Source of the DNA: Hydrogenophaga taeniospiralis CCUG 15921
GTDB lineage: Bacteria > Pseudomonadota > Gammaproteobacteria > Burkholderiales > Burkholderiaceae_C
Direction of reading: 5' to 3'
NCBI RefSeq assembly: GCF_001592305.1
Contig: NZ_BCWR01000025.1
Coordinates: 1 to 44,482, forward strand
DNA: 44,482 nucleotides
Below, piece after piece: positions 34,386 to 42,980 of this stretch. The notes under the pieces were generated by a model, which was given only the letters and a program-made list of their open reading frames with translations, was not told the origin of the DNA and did not search any database. Each line of letters starts with the position of its first letter. Position 1 is the first letter of the stretch. Made by a program: the position numbers and the translations under genes.

Positions 34386-35267
34386 TCACATCCAGTACAC
34401 GAGGATGTACAGACCCAGCCACACCACGTCAACGAAGTGCCAGTACCAGGCGGCGCCTTCGAAACCGAAGTGGCGCTGTGCGGTGAAGTGGCCCTTCTGC
34501 AGGCGCAGGGTGATGAAGAGCAGCATCAACATGCCCACGAGCACGTGGAAGCCGTGAAAACCGGTGAGCAGGAAGAAGGTCGAGCCATAGACACCCGAGG
34601 ACAGCTTGAGGTTCAGTTCGCTGTAGGCGTGGGCGTATTCATAGCCCTGCACGCACAGGAAGACGATGCCGAGCAGCACCGTGACCCACATGAAGGCGAT
34701 GGTCTTGGCCCGCTCACCGGCCTGCAGGGCGTGGTGGGCGATGGTCAGCGTCACGCCCGAGGACAACAGCAGCGCGGTGTTGATGGTGGGCAGCCAGAAC
34801 GGGCCCATGGTCTGGAACGGCTCGATGATGCCGGCCGGCGAGGCGGTGGCGCCCACTTGCCGGCTTGGCCACACGGCGGTGAAATCGGGCCAGATCAGCG
34901 CGTTTTCGATGTTGCCCAGCGCGGGCACCGAGTGCACACGGGCCCACCACAGGGCCGTGAAGAAGGCGCCGAAGAACATCACCTCCGAGAAGATGAACCA
35001 GCTCATGCTCCAGCGGAAGGACAGGTCGATCTTGCGGCCATACATGCCACTTTCGCTTTCACCCACCGACTGGCTGAACCACTGGAACAGCACGATCAGC
35101 CAGAAGGCCAGGCCAAAGGCCAGCGAATACGCTCCCCAGCCCGCGCCATTGACCCACTGGCCGGCGCCCAGGATGACGAAAAACAGCCCGATGGCCGCCA
35201 TCACCGGATGCCGCGAAGGCCCGGGGACGAAGTAATAAGGCGTCGTGCCGTGTGTTGCTGCTGACAT
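34386..35267 (-). CDS. ctaE: Cytochrome c oxidase subunit III
   Basis: 293 residues, seven transmembrane helices. WSMSWFIFSEVMFFGAFF, TINTALLLSSGVTLTIAHHA and GFHGFHVLVG are subunit III blocks. Start taken at ATG 35267 with TAGGAG eight bases upstream; a GTG at 35273 is also open. Supports proton pumping by the aa3 oxidase. Confidence 0.96.
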   Translation of the reverse strand: MSAATHGTTPYYFVPGPSRHPVMAAIGLFFVILGAGQWVNGAGWGAYSLAFGLAFWLIVLFQWFSQSVGESESGMYGRKIDLSFRWSMSWFIFSEVMFFGAFFTALWWARVHSVPALGNIENALIWPDFTAVWPSRQVGATASPAGIIEPFQTMGPFWLPTINTALLLSSGVTLTIAHHALQAGERAKTIAFMWVTVLLGIVFLCVQGYEYAHAYSELNLKLSSGVYGSTFFLLTGFHGFHVLVGMLMLLFITLRLQKGHFTAQRHFGFEGAAWYWHFVDVVWLGLYILVYWM

Positions 35268-35338
35268 GCTCACTCCTAATTGCTAAGCGCTTGTATGAAT
35301 GTCTGAAAGAAAAACGTGGTGCTGTCGACGGTGCGGCC

Positions 35339-35545
35339 TCAGGCGACGACCCAGTTCACCAGCAGGATGAGGCCCAGCACGAACAGCAGGGCCATGACCA
35401 ACCCCACCACCAGGAGATGGATCGGGTTGAGCTTGGCGATGTCGTTCTGGTAGTCGGCATTGCGACGTACACCCAGAAAACCCCAGAGCACGGCCTTGAC
35501 CGTTCCCACGAGCGAACCCTTGCGTTGGTGCACAGGCTGCGTCAT
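35339..35545 (-). CDS. DUF2970 small membrane protein
   Basis: 68 residues. KAVLWGFLGVRRNADYQND precedes a single C-terminal transmembrane helix (about 43-66). DUF2970 proteins sit between cox11 and subunit III in Burkholderiales. Overlaps the cox11 stop by four bases (ATGA). Role not established. Confidence 0.88.
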   Translation of the reverse strand: MTQPVHQRKGSLVGTVKAVLWGFLGVRRNADYQNDIAKLNPIHLLVVGLVMALLFVLGLILLVNWVVA

Positions 35546-36156
35546 ACGGCCCCCGGCAACGAGACAGCGGGCACAGCGCGGACCTGAGGTGCATGGCCCT
35601 CGGGCGCAGCGGGCACCTTGCCGCCCACCTCGAAGAAGGTGTAGGACAACGTGATGGTGGTCACATCCTTGGGCAGCTTCGGGTCGATCACGAACGCCAC
35701 CGGCCAGGCCTTTTTCTCGCCTGGGGCCAGCGTGTACTGGTTGAAACAGAAACACTCCAGCTTGTTGAAGTGCGCTGCCGACTGCTTGGGGGCGTAACTC
35801 GGGATCGCCTGCGCTGCCATGGTGCGGTTCTGAACGTTCTGGAACTCGTACATCACCGTATTGAGTTCGCCCGGATGCACCTGGAGGGAACGCACCGCGG
35901 GCTTGAACTGCCAGGGTCCGCGGGCATTCACGTCGAACTCCACCGTGATGCTGCGCGTGCGGTCCACCTGCGTGTTGGCCGGCAGGGCGGGCCGTGCGCC
36001 CGGCACCTCACGCTCGGCCAGCGCCAGCACGTTGATGCCGGTCATCTCGCAGATGGCGTTGTAGATCGGGACCAGGGCGTAACCGAACGCGAACATGCCC
36101 AGCGTGATCACGCCGAGCTTGCCCACCATCTTGAGGTTTTCGCGACGAGGTCCCAT
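35542..36156 (-). CDS. ctaG: Cytochrome c oxidase assembly protein Cox11/CtaG
   Basis: 204 residues. A single N-terminal transmembrane helix (about 11-29) is followed by the CuB-delivery domain with KLECFCFNQ (copper cysteines) and FVIDPKLPKDVTTITLSYTFF. Inserts copper B into subunit I. Start uncertain: ATG 36156 gives the family-like N-terminus, but an in-frame ATG at 36198 overlaps the preceding 36-residue gene as TGATG and would add 14 residues. Confidence 0.93.
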   Translation of the reverse strand: MGPRRENLKMVGKLGVITLGMFAFGYALVPIYNAICEMTGINVLALAEREVPGARPALPANTQVDRTRSITVEFDVNARGPWQFKPAVRSLQVHPGELNTVMYEFQNVQNRTMAAQAIPSYAPKQSAAHFNKLECFCFNQYTLAPGEKKAWPVAFVIDPKLPKDVTTITLSYTFFEVGGKVPAAPEGHAPQVRAVPAVSLPGAV

Positions 36157-36197
36157 GGGGCGTGTCCGGTTCAGAAGTGCTGGCGTACCGGCGGGCA

Positions 36198-36308
36198 TCA
36201 GCCGCCGAACAGCACCAGCTTGCCCACGAAGCCGAGGAAAAAGACGAGCGCCACCGAACCCAGGATCAGGCCCAGGCGCAGGTTGCTCTTTTTTTGGTCA
36301 GGCGTCAT
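36198..36308 (-). CDS. 36-residue cytochrome oxidase small assembly protein
   Basis: Reads MTPDQKKSNLRLGLILGSVA and continues as one transmembrane helix ending in LVLFGG. It fits exactly between subunit I and cox11 and its stop forms TGATG with the alternative cox11 start. Position and hydrophobicity match the small assembly proteins annotated in related clusters. It is too short for most gene finders. Confidence 0.82.
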   Translation of the reverse strand: MTPDQKKSNLRLGLILGSVALVFFLGFVGKLVLFGG

Positions 36309-36332
36309 GTGTCAACCGTTGTCGTGACGGGC

Positions 36333-37952
36333 TCAGCCGATCACCTTGGTGGCGCTGGCGTCCAGCTTGGGCGGGTTCTCGAAGGTGTGGAACGGAGCCG
36401 GCGAAGGCACTTCCCATTCCAGACCCTCGGCGCCTTCCCAGGGCTTCTGCGGGGCCTTGGCACCCTTGCCGCGCATGGCAGGCAACGCAACCGCGAAGAA
36501 GAAGAAGACCTGGGCAAGACCGAAGGCAAAACCACCCACCGAGGCGATGGCGTTGAAGTCGGCGAACTGCATCGGGTAGTCGGCGTAGCGACGCGGCATG
36601 CCGGCCAGCCCCAGGAAGTGCATCGGGAAGAAGGTGACGTTGAAGGAAATCATCGACCACCAGAAATGGATCTGGCCGCGGGTTTCGCTGTACATCACGC
36701 CGGTCCACTTGGGCAGCCAGTAGTAGATGCCGGCAAACATGGCGAACAACGAACCGGCCACCAGCACGTAATGGAAGTGCGCCACCACGTAGTAGGTGTC
36801 CTGCATCTGGATGTCGATCGGGGCGACCGACAGGATCAGACCGGTGAAGCCACCGATGGTGAACACGAAGATGAAGCCGACGGCCCACATCATCGGGGTC
36901 TCGAAGGTCATCGAACCCTTCCACATGGTCGCGATCCAGTTGAAGATCTTCACGCCCGTGGGCACGGCGATCAGCATGGTCGAGTACATGAAGAACAGCT
37001 GGCCCGTCACCGGCATGCCGGTGGTGAACATGTGGTGGGCCCAGACGACGAAGGACAGGATGGCGATCGAACCGGTGGCGTACACCATGGAGGCGTAGCC
37101 GAACAGCTTCTTGCGCGCGAACGCGGGCACGACCTGGCTCACGATGCCGAAGGCCGGCAGGATCATGATGTAGACCTCGGGGTGGCCGAAGAACCAGAAG
37201 ATGTGCTGGTACATCACCGGGTCGCCGCCACCGGCGGGGTTGAAGAAGCTGGTGCCGAAGTGGCGGTCGGTCAGCGTCATGGTGATGGCGCCGGCCAGCA
37301 CGGGCATGACGGCGATCAGCAGGTAGGCGGTGATCAGCCAGGTCCAGCAGAACATCGGCATCTTCATCAGCGTCATGCCGGGCGCGCGCATGTTCAGGAT
37401 GGTGACGATGATGTTGATCGAACCCATGATGGACGACGCGCCCAGGATGTGCATGGCAAAAATGCCGGCGTCCATCGAGGGGCCCATCTGCAGCGTCAGC
37501 GGCGCGTACAGCGTCCAGCCGGCGGCGGGGGCGCCGCCGGGCATGAAGAACGAAGACACCAGCATGATGGCGGCCGGGATCATCAGCCAGAAGCTGAAGT
37601 TGTTCATGCGCGCGAACGCCATGTCACCGGCACCGATCTGCAGCGGGATCATCCAGTTCGCGAAGCCCACGAAGGCCGGCATGATGGCGCCGAACACCAT
37701 GATCAGGCCGTGCATGGTGGTGAGCTGGTTGAACAGCTCGGGGTTGACCAGCTGCAGGCCCGGCTGGAACAGCTCGGCGCGGATCAGCAGCGCGAGCACG
37801 CCGCCCACCATGAGCATGGTGAAGGCGAACAGCAGGTACAGCGTGCCGATGTCTTTGTGGTTGGTGGCATAGACCCAGCGGCGCCAGCCCGACGGGGCGT
37901 GGTGGTCATGGTCGTGACCGTGCGCATCGTGGTGGTCGAGAACTGCACTCAT
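36333..37952 (-). CDS. ctaD: Cytochrome c oxidase subunit I (aa3-type)
   Basis: 539 residues, twelve transmembrane helices. His81 (TMHGLIMVF) and His394 bind heme a, His392 (VVAHFHYVL) binds heme a3, and His257, His306 and His307 bind CuB. GHPEVY (256-261) has the Glu259 and cross-linked Tyr261 of A1-type pumps. An N-terminal His/Asp-rich tail (HHDAHGHDHDHH) may bind metal. Reduces O2 to water. Confidence 0.98.
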   Translation of the reverse strand: MSAVLDHHDAHGHDHDHHAPSGWRRWVYATNHKDIGTLYLLFAFTMLMVGGVLALLIRAELFQPGLQLVNPELFNQLTTMHGLIMVFGAIMPAFVGFANWMIPLQIGAGDMAFARMNNFSFWLMIPAAIMLVSSFFMPGGAPAAGWTLYAPLTLQMGPSMDAGIFAMHILGASSIMGSINIIVTILNMRAPGMTLMKMPMFCWTWLITAYLLIAVMPVLAGAITMTLTDRHFGTSFFNPAGGGDPVMYQHIFWFFGHPEVYIMILPAFGIVSQVVPAFARKKLFGYASMVYATGSIAILSFVVWAHHMFTTGMPVTGQLFFMYSTMLIAVPTGVKIFNWIATMWKGSMTFETPMMWAVGFIFVFTIGGFTGLILSVAPIDIQMQDTYYVVAHFHYVLVAGSLFAMFAGIYYWLPKWTGVMYSETRGQIHFWWSMISFNVTFFPMHFLGLAGMPRRYADYPMQFADFNAIASVGGFAFGLAQVFFFFAVALPAMRGKGAKAPQKPWEGAEGLEWEVPSPAPFHTFENPPKLDASATKVIG

Positions 37953-37992
37953 GATCGATTCCTTTGAGACTCAATGATTTTCTGTAACCGGA

Positions 37993-39201
37993 TCACTTGC
38001 GGGCAGCGACCACATCGGCAGGCTGAACCACCTGCTCGGTTTTGTTGGACCAGTTGTTCTTGGCGTAGGTCATGACGGCGGCCAGTTCGGTGTCCGACAG
38101 CTGTTTCCACGACGGCATCTCGGCCTCCGGGCCTTTGACGCCATTGAGCATCACCGCCATCATCTTGCCCTTGTCGGCATCGGTCACGATGGCCGAACCG
38201 TCCAGCGGCTTGATCGGGCCGGCACCCTTGCCGTTGGCCTGGTGGCAGGCGACGCAGTTGGCCGCGTAGACGGACTCGCCGCGCTTGACCATGTCGGCCA
38301 GCGCCCAGACCTTGCTCGGGTCGTCGGCGGCCGCGGCCATGGCCTTTTGCTGCTCGGTCACCCAGGCGGTGTACTGCTCGGCCGTGACCACCTTGACGTG
38401 GATGGGCATGTAAGCGTGTTCCTTGCCGCACAGTTCGGCGCACTGACCGTAGAAATCACCGGTTTTTTCAGCGCGGAACCAGGTGTCGCGCACGAAGCCG
38501 GGGATGGCATCCTGCTTGACGCCGAAAGCCGGAACCATCCAGGCGTGGATCACGTCGTTGGCGGTGGTGATGATGCGGATCTTCTTGCCGACCGGCACCA
38601 CCAGCGGGTTGTCCACCTTGAGCAGGTAGTCGTCGCCCTCGGGCTTGCCCTGGCTGGACATTTCACGCTGAGTGGTGTCCAGCGTGGAGAGGAAGCCGAT
38701 GCCCTCGCCCTCGCCCTTGATGTAGTCGTAACCCCACTTCCACTGCATGCCCGTGGCCTTGATGGTCAGGTCGCTGTTGGTGGTGTCCTTCTGGGCCACC
38801 AGCACCTTGGTGGCCGGCAGGGCCATGCCGATCACGATCAGCAGCGGCACGATGGTCCAGCCCAGCTCCACCCAGATCGGTTCGGCCAGCACCTGCGACT
38901 TGTGGCCCACCGACTTGCGGTGCTTGATGATCGAATAGAACATCACGCCGAAGACCACGACGAAGATGACCGCGCAGATGCCCATCATGAACCAGTGCAG
39001 CCAGTGCTGCTCTTCGGCGATGCGGGTGGCCGGCGGGGCGAAATTGAGCTGGTTCACGGCGGGGCCGCCGGGCAGGTCGTTCACCGCATGGGCGGCCTGG
39101 GTCACCCAGACTCCCGTGCTCAGCGCCAGTGTGGAGGCGGCCGCGCGCACCGTGACGAGCCGTTTACGCATGGAATCAACCGTTTTCTTCGTCGTACTCA
39201 C
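37993..39201 (-). CDS. ctaC: Cytochrome c oxidase subunit II with fused cytochrome c domain
   Basis: 402 residues from a GTG at 39201 (GAGG eight bases upstream); an ATG at 39171 would give a more classical signal peptide. The signal sequence ends near AAHA and two transmembrane helices follow. CuA ligands are His219, Cys254, Cys258, His262 and Met265 (CAELCGKEHAYM). A C-terminal class I cytochrome c has CVACH (316-320) and a distal Met in AEMPSW. This makes the enzyme caa3-like: the electron donor site is covalently attached. First gene of the oxidase run. Confidence 0.96.
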   Translation of the reverse strand: MSTTKKTVDSMRKRLVTVRAAASTLALSTGVWVTQAAHAVNDLPGGPAVNQLNFAPPATRIAEEQHWLHWFMMGICAVIFVVVFGVMFYSIIKHRKSVGHKSQVLAEPIWVELGWTIVPLLIVIGMALPATKVLVAQKDTTNSDLTIKATGMQWKWGYDYIKGEGEGIGFLSTLDTTQREMSSQGKPEGDDYLLKVDNPLVVPVGKKIRIITTANDVIHAWMVPAFGVKQDAIPGFVRDTWFRAEKTGDFYGQCAELCGKEHAYMPIHVKVVTAEQYTAWVTEQQKAMAAAADDPSKVWALADMVKRGESVYAANCVACHQANGKGAGPIKPLDGSAIVTDADKGKMMAVMLNGVKGPEAEMPSWKQLSDTELAAVMTYAKNNWSNKTEQVVQPADVVAARK

Positions 39202-39224
39202 TTTAAGCGCCTCAAATATAAGTA

Positions 39225-39238
39225 TTGATTTATATCAA
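39225..39238. promoter_or_regulatory. Perfect FNR/ANR box upstream of ctaC
   Basis: TTGATTTATATCAA matches TTGATnnnnATCAA exactly, 23 bases before the ctaC start codon. A site so close to the gene suggests repression by an FNR-family regulator when oxygen is low. Confidence 0.75.
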
Positions 39239-39490
39239 TGCCGATTAGAACAAACTTTTGTAGGGCCGCCCACTCAGGGAATACCCAACCCCCGCATCCC
39301 CGCAAGACAGGCGCTGCCATGGGCTGCGCGGGCGTGACCGAACCGTTGCACTGCCAAGCTCCAGCGCACGCCATCGACGGACAGGATTGCCCACGGGGAA
39401 GCGTTGCAGGTTTGACTCACCAATGGCTGGTCATGTCCGCGACCGATCCGAAGATCCGCGCGCACCTGCAGGGAAAACACCCCGAAGGCT

Positions 39491-39504
39491 TTGATTTATG
39501 TCAA
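39491..39504. promoter_or_regulatory. Second FNR/ANR-like box
   Basis: TTGATTTATGTCAA, one mismatch from consensus and sharing TTGATTTATRTCAAT with the box at 39225. It lies 266 bases further upstream of ctaC. Confidence 0.6.
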
Positions 39505-39593
39505 TTGTAGCGGCGAGAAACGGGGGATTCGCCGGCCGGGGCTCCCCGTCCACCCCCGCACCGACCCCATCGACCGGCCATGCGACGCCTGGT

Positions 39594-40502
39594 TCAGCGC
39601 CGCCCGGCGCGCAGCATGGCCCGCATGTCGTCCACCGAAACCGAGGTGTTCGACCCCAGTTGCGCCCGCGCAACGGGCTTGAAGGCATGGCCGTATATGA
39701 CTTCCACGGTCAGCTGCAAGCGCCCGTCGTCCGACCGCGGCAGCTCGCTTTCCAAGGCCTCGCACAGGCGGGCGTGCCAGGCGCGTGAACGCCAGCCTTC
39801 GAACCGGTCCGCGTGCAGATTGCGACCGAGTTCGCGCAGATCCTTCAACAGCGGCGGCGCGGCGCTGTACGACAAGGTGATGCGCTCCATGTCCATCACC
39901 GGCTCGGCAAATCCGCTGTGCACCAGCATATCGCCCCAGTCGTGCATGTCCGTGAACGCATGGGTGGGTCCGGGCCAGCCCGCGCGCTGATAGATCGACC
40001 GGAGTTCGCGCAGGGTGTCGGGCCCCAGGCAGGAGAACATCAGGAAACCGTTGGTCTCGATGTGCGCGTGCCAGCGCCGCAGCAAGGCCTGGGGTCGTGG
40101 CTCCAGGTGCAAGGCCATGTTGGCCCACAACATGGCCACGCGGGTCTCGTCCTGCGCGGGTGCAGGCGTCTTGCCCCGCACCCAGTTCAGGGGGTTCCAC
40201 GACGCCGACGGTGGTTCGCGCGTGGCCAGCAGGGCTTGTGGCATCTGCTGTGCGGCGACATGGCAGCGCGCCTGCGGCAACAAGGACCGCACCCGCTGGT
40301 GAGACTGAAGCCCACCCAGCACCGGTTCCCAGTGCAGCCAGCTCGCGGGCTTGTCGCGAAACCACTGCAACCGTTCGGCCATGCGCGAGGCCACCTCTTC
40401 GTGCAGCCAGGGGCTCTGGTGGCGGGGATGCCTCAGCCAGCGCTGGGCGGCCACCGGGTCCAGACCCGGAACGGGGGTTTCGGCTTCGGGCGTGTTGTTC
40501 AA
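39594..40502 (-). CDS. BioC-like SAM methyltransferase family protein, degenerate motif I
   Basis: 302 residues. The second half matches BioC-type methyltransferases (FLMFSCLGPDTLRELRSIY, FTDMHDWGDMLVHSGFAEPVMDMERITL). The place of the SAM-binding VLDxGCGTG motif reads SWLHWEPVLGG, so cofactor binding may be altered or lost. No biotin genes are adjacent. It is divergent from comF, 62 bases away. Confidence 0.75.
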   Translation of the reverse strand: MNNTPEAETPVPGLDPVAAQRWLRHPRHQSPWLHEEVASRMAERLQWFRDKPASWLHWEPVLGGLQSHQRVRSLLPQARCHVAAQQMPQALLATREPPSASWNPLNWVRGKTPAPAQDETRVAMLWANMALHLEPRPQALLRRWHAHIETNGFLMFSCLGPDTLRELRSIYQRAGWPGPTHAFTDMHDWGDMLVHSGFAEPVMDMERITLSYSAAPPLLKDLRELGRNLHADRFEGWRSRAWHARLCEALESELPRSDDGRLQLTVEVIYGHAFKPVARAQLGSNTSVSVDDMRAMLRAGRR

Positions 40503-40552
40503 GGGAAAACCAGGGAGGGTGGGGACACGGGCGGCATCGCCCGCACGCCCAG

Positions 40553-40558
40553 TATATT
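40553..40558 (+). promoter_or_regulatory. Candidate -10 box of comF
   Basis: TATATT ends six bases before the comF ATG. If used, transcription would start at or near the ATG, giving a leaderless mRNA. No Shine-Dalgarno sequence is visible. No convincing -35. Confidence 0.4.
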
Positions 40559-40564
40559 GGCCCC

Positions 40565-41299
40565 ATGTTCAACACGTGGACCCGCCTCACGCGCCACCTG
40601 CCCGCCACCTGCCAGGTGTGTGGCGGCTGGCCGGCACGGGCGGTGTGTACGGCCTGCGAGCAGCGTTTTGCCGCCCCCGCACCCCGCTGCAGCGCCTGCG
40701 CCGCACCGCTGGCAACCCATGGCCCGGGGCTCTGCGGTGCCTGCCAGACCCGTAAGGCACCCGCGGCGCTGCACCGCTGCGTGGCGGCCGTGGACTACAG
40801 CTACCCCTGGGACACCCTGATCGCCCGCTTCAAGTTCCGGAACGAACCCGGCTGGGCCGGTCCCCTGGCCGCCCTGATGTGGCGCGCGTACCAAGCCCAA
40901 CCGCCGTCCGGCCCCTACGATCTGGTGGTGCCGGTGCCGCTCACCCCGTCGCGCCTGGGCAACCGTGGCTACAACCAGGCCTGGGAGCTGGTGAAAGCCC
41001 TGCGCCGGCAAGCCGCCGCAACGGCAACGCCCATGCCGCCCGCACTGGCCGATGCCCTGCTGCGCATCGGCGAGGCGCCGGACCAGCACAGCCTGCCGCG
41101 CGAGCAGCGCCTGCACAACCTGCGCGGCGCGTTCGCCGCCCACCCGCTGCATCGGCAGCGGCTGGCCCAGGCCCGTGTGCTGCTGGTGGACGATGTGACC
41201 ACCACAGGCGCGACCCTTCAGACCGCCGCCCAGGCCCTGCTGCAGGCGGGTGCCCAGCGGGTCGATGCGCTGGTGTTGGCCCGCACGCCGCCGCACTGA
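40565..41299 (+). CDS. comF: ComF family phosphoribosyltransferase-like protein
   Basis: 244 residues. N-terminal zinc-finger cysteines CQVCGG, CTAC, CSAC and CGAC precede a PRTase fold with the PRPP loop VLLVDDVTTTGATL. VPVPLTPSRLGNRGYNQAWEL is a ComF signature. ComF is needed for uptake of transforming DNA in competent bacteria, though the gene is widespread in non-competent ones. Confidence 0.93.
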   Translation: MFNTWTRLTRHLPATCQVCGGWPARAVCTACEQRFAAPAPRCSACAAPLATHGPGLCGACQTRKAPAALHRCVAAVDYSYPWDTLIARFKFRNEPGWAGPLAALMWRAYQAQPPSGPYDLVVPVPLTPSRLGNRGYNQAWELVKALRRQAAATATPMPPALADALLRIGEAPDQHSLPREQRLHNLRGAFAAHPLHRQRLAQARVLLVDDVTTTGATLQTAAQALLQAGAQRVDALVLARTPPH

Positions 41300-41446
41300 A
41301 CGACAGCCACCCCGCCACGGTGGACCACCCGGTCTGGTGGGGTGCGATTCCAACGTTATCATCGCGGCCTTGCAGGGAGAGCCCACAGACCAGACCACTG
41401 GCCCGCTCCAATTTCTCTCACGCACACCGGACCTCTGCGCGCAACC

Positions 41447-41920
41447 ATGTTCCACATCGTCCTCGTTGCGCCCGAAATCCCGCCCAACACCGGCAACGTG
41501 ATCCGGCTCAGCGCCAACACCGGCTGCACCCTGCACCTCATCGAGCCGCTCGGTTTTTCGATGGACGACAAGCAGATGCGGCGCGCGGGGCTGGACTATC
41601 ACGAGTACGCCGAGGTGCGCCGCCACGCCGACTGGGCCAGCTTCCTGCACGCCGAACAGCCCGACCCGCACCGTCTGTTCGCGCTCACCACCCGGGGCAC
41701 GCGGTCGGTGTTCGACAACCGCTTCCGGCCCGGGGACTGGCTGGTCTTTGGTTCCGAAACCCGGGGGCTGCCCGCCGACCTGCGCGAGAGCTTCGCCCCG
41801 ACGCAGCGGCTGCGCCTGCCCATGATCGAGGGCCAGCGCAGCCTCAACCTGTCCAATGCGGTGGCGGTGGTGGTCTTCGAGGCCTGGCGACAGCAGGGCT
41901 TTGGCACCCCGTCGGCGTGA
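41447..41920 (+). CDS. trmL: tRNA (cytidine(34)-2'-O)-methyltransferase TrmL
   Basis: 157 residues, SPOUT fold. NTGNVIRLSANTG, GSETRGLP and MIEGQRSLNLSNAVAVVVFE are the knot motifs. Methylates the wobble position of tRNA-Leu CmAA/cmnm5UmAA; the window also encodes tRNA-Leu(CAA). The start at 41447 (MFHIVLVAPEIPPNTGN) is the family N-terminus. Confidence 0.95.
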   Translation: MFHIVLVAPEIPPNTGNVIRLSANTGCTLHLIEPLGFSMDDKQMRRAGLDYHEYAEVRRHADWASFLHAEQPDPHRLFALTTRGTRSVFDNRFRPGDWLVFGSETRGLPADLRESFAPTQRLRLPMIEGQRSLNLSNAVAVVVFEAWRQQGFGTPSA

Positions 41921-42067
41921 CGCAGTTCACTCCTTGTTGAACTGAACACCCCACCCGATCTCCTGTAACGGTCGCACAATGCTTGCATTTCCCGATCCGC
42001 GCCACCCGTCACGAACGCTGGTGGCCCACCCGACACCCGCGACCCGATCGGCCGCCTGGAGACCGTT

Positions 42068-42391
42068 TTGATTCCCACCATTGCACGCATCGTTCAGGCC
42101 GCACTGACACCGCGCCAAAGCGCACGGAAGCCGGTCAGCATGAAGGATCTGGCCACCATCCGGCAGGCCCTGCTGTCGTGCATCGAAGACTGCATCAGCC
42201 TGCCCGCGCAACGCTTGCGCCTGAAGATCGACAACGCCAAGACGCCCCAGGAACTCTGGATGTTGCGCAACGACGCCTACCAGCTGATCTCCCAACGCCA
42301 CAACCAGTCCATTGCCGCCGAACGTATCAACGACCTGATCCGGGCGTTCGAAGGCAGCCTGGACCGCAAGCAACTGGTCAAAATCCGCTGA
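42068..42391 (+). CDS. Conserved-looking hypothetical helical protein
   Basis: 107 residues from a TTG at 42068 with GGAG upstream; an ATG at 42140 would give 83 residues (MKDLATIRQALLSCIEDC). All-helical, with AQRLRLKIDNAKTPQELWMLRNDAY and AAERINDLIRAFEGSL. I do not recognise a family. Codon use is like the neighbours, so it is probably native. Confidence 0.65.
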   Translation: MIPTIARIVQAALTPRQSARKPVSMKDLATIRQALLSCIEDCISLPAQRLRLKIDNAKTPQELWMLRNDAYQLISQRHNQSIAAERINDLIRAFEGSLDRKQLVKIR

Positions 42392-42408
42392 ATGCCCCGG
42401 CGGAAGAC

Positions 42409-42864
42409 TCAGGGATAAAGCCGCACCAGCGACTCGGCCACGCACACCGGCTTGTCGGCACCGTCGCGCTCCACCACCACCGACCACGTCAGCTGCAAGC
42501 CCTGGTGCTCGATGGGCTCCGCGGCCAGCAGGGTCAGGCGCGCACGCAGGCGGCTGCCCACCGGCACCGGCGCCGTGAAGCGCACCCGATTGAGCCCATA
42601 GTTCAGGCCCATGCCGGACTGGCGCACCACGAACGCGGACTCCAGAAACACCGGCAGCAGCGACAGCGTCAGGAAGCCGTGCGCGATCGTCCCGCCAAAC
42701 GGCCCCTGCTTCGCTTTCTCCACGTCCACATGGATCCACTGGTGATCGCCGGTGGCCTGGGCAAACTGGTTGACACGCTCCTGGGTGATCGTGACCCAGT
42801 CGCTGAGCGCCACTTCCTGGCCCACACAGGCCGCCAGATCGGCCAGGGTTTCAAAGGTTTTCAT
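42409..42864 (-). CDS. MaoC family dehydratase
   Basis: 151 residues, single hot-dog fold. ATGDHQWIHVDVEKAKQGPFGG gives the (R)-hydratase catalytic Asp40 and His45. Hydrates trans-2-enoyl-CoA to (R)-3-hydroxyacyl-CoA, of use in fatty-acid or PHA metabolism. Start at 42864; the upstream frame is repeat sequence. Confidence 0.9.
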   Translation of the reverse strand: MKTFETLADLAACVGQEVALSDWVTITQERVNQFAQATGDHQWIHVDVEKAKQGPFGGTIAHGFLTLSLLPVFLESAFVVRQSGMGLNYGLNRVRFTAPVPVGSRLRARLTLLAAEPIEHQGLQLTWSVVVERDGADKPVCVAESLVRLYP

Positions 42865-42980
42865 GGGAGGCGACTCTAGCCTGCCAGGCTGGCGGCGGGT
42901 GTCGGCCCGGCGACAAGTGTCGCCACCAGCCGTCCATGTCGCCGGAGCGTCAACGCGACGCACGAAACGGTGCAACCCAG

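Larger units (their letters stand above)
39202..39593. other. ctaC upstream region
   Basis: 392 bases between the BioC-like gene stop and the ctaC start. No convincing gene is present; small frames on both strands lack ribosome sites and family character. It carries two FNR/ANR-like boxes, at 39225 and 39491, and should hold the oxidase promoter. Confidence 0.7.

Noticed and set aside
36162..37967. 601-residue plus-strand frame antisense to subunit I
   Set aside because: Shadow of ctaD, which has all heme and copper ligands.
39238..39510. 90-residue plus-strand frame upstream of ctaC
   Set aside because: Begins inside the FNR box, has no ribosome site and no protein character; more likely promoter DNA.
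41307..41344. tRNA-like or riboswitch structure between comF and trmL
   Set aside because: A CACCCC..GGGGTG stem is present, but no tRNA arms or known riboswitch core; at most a weak comF terminator.
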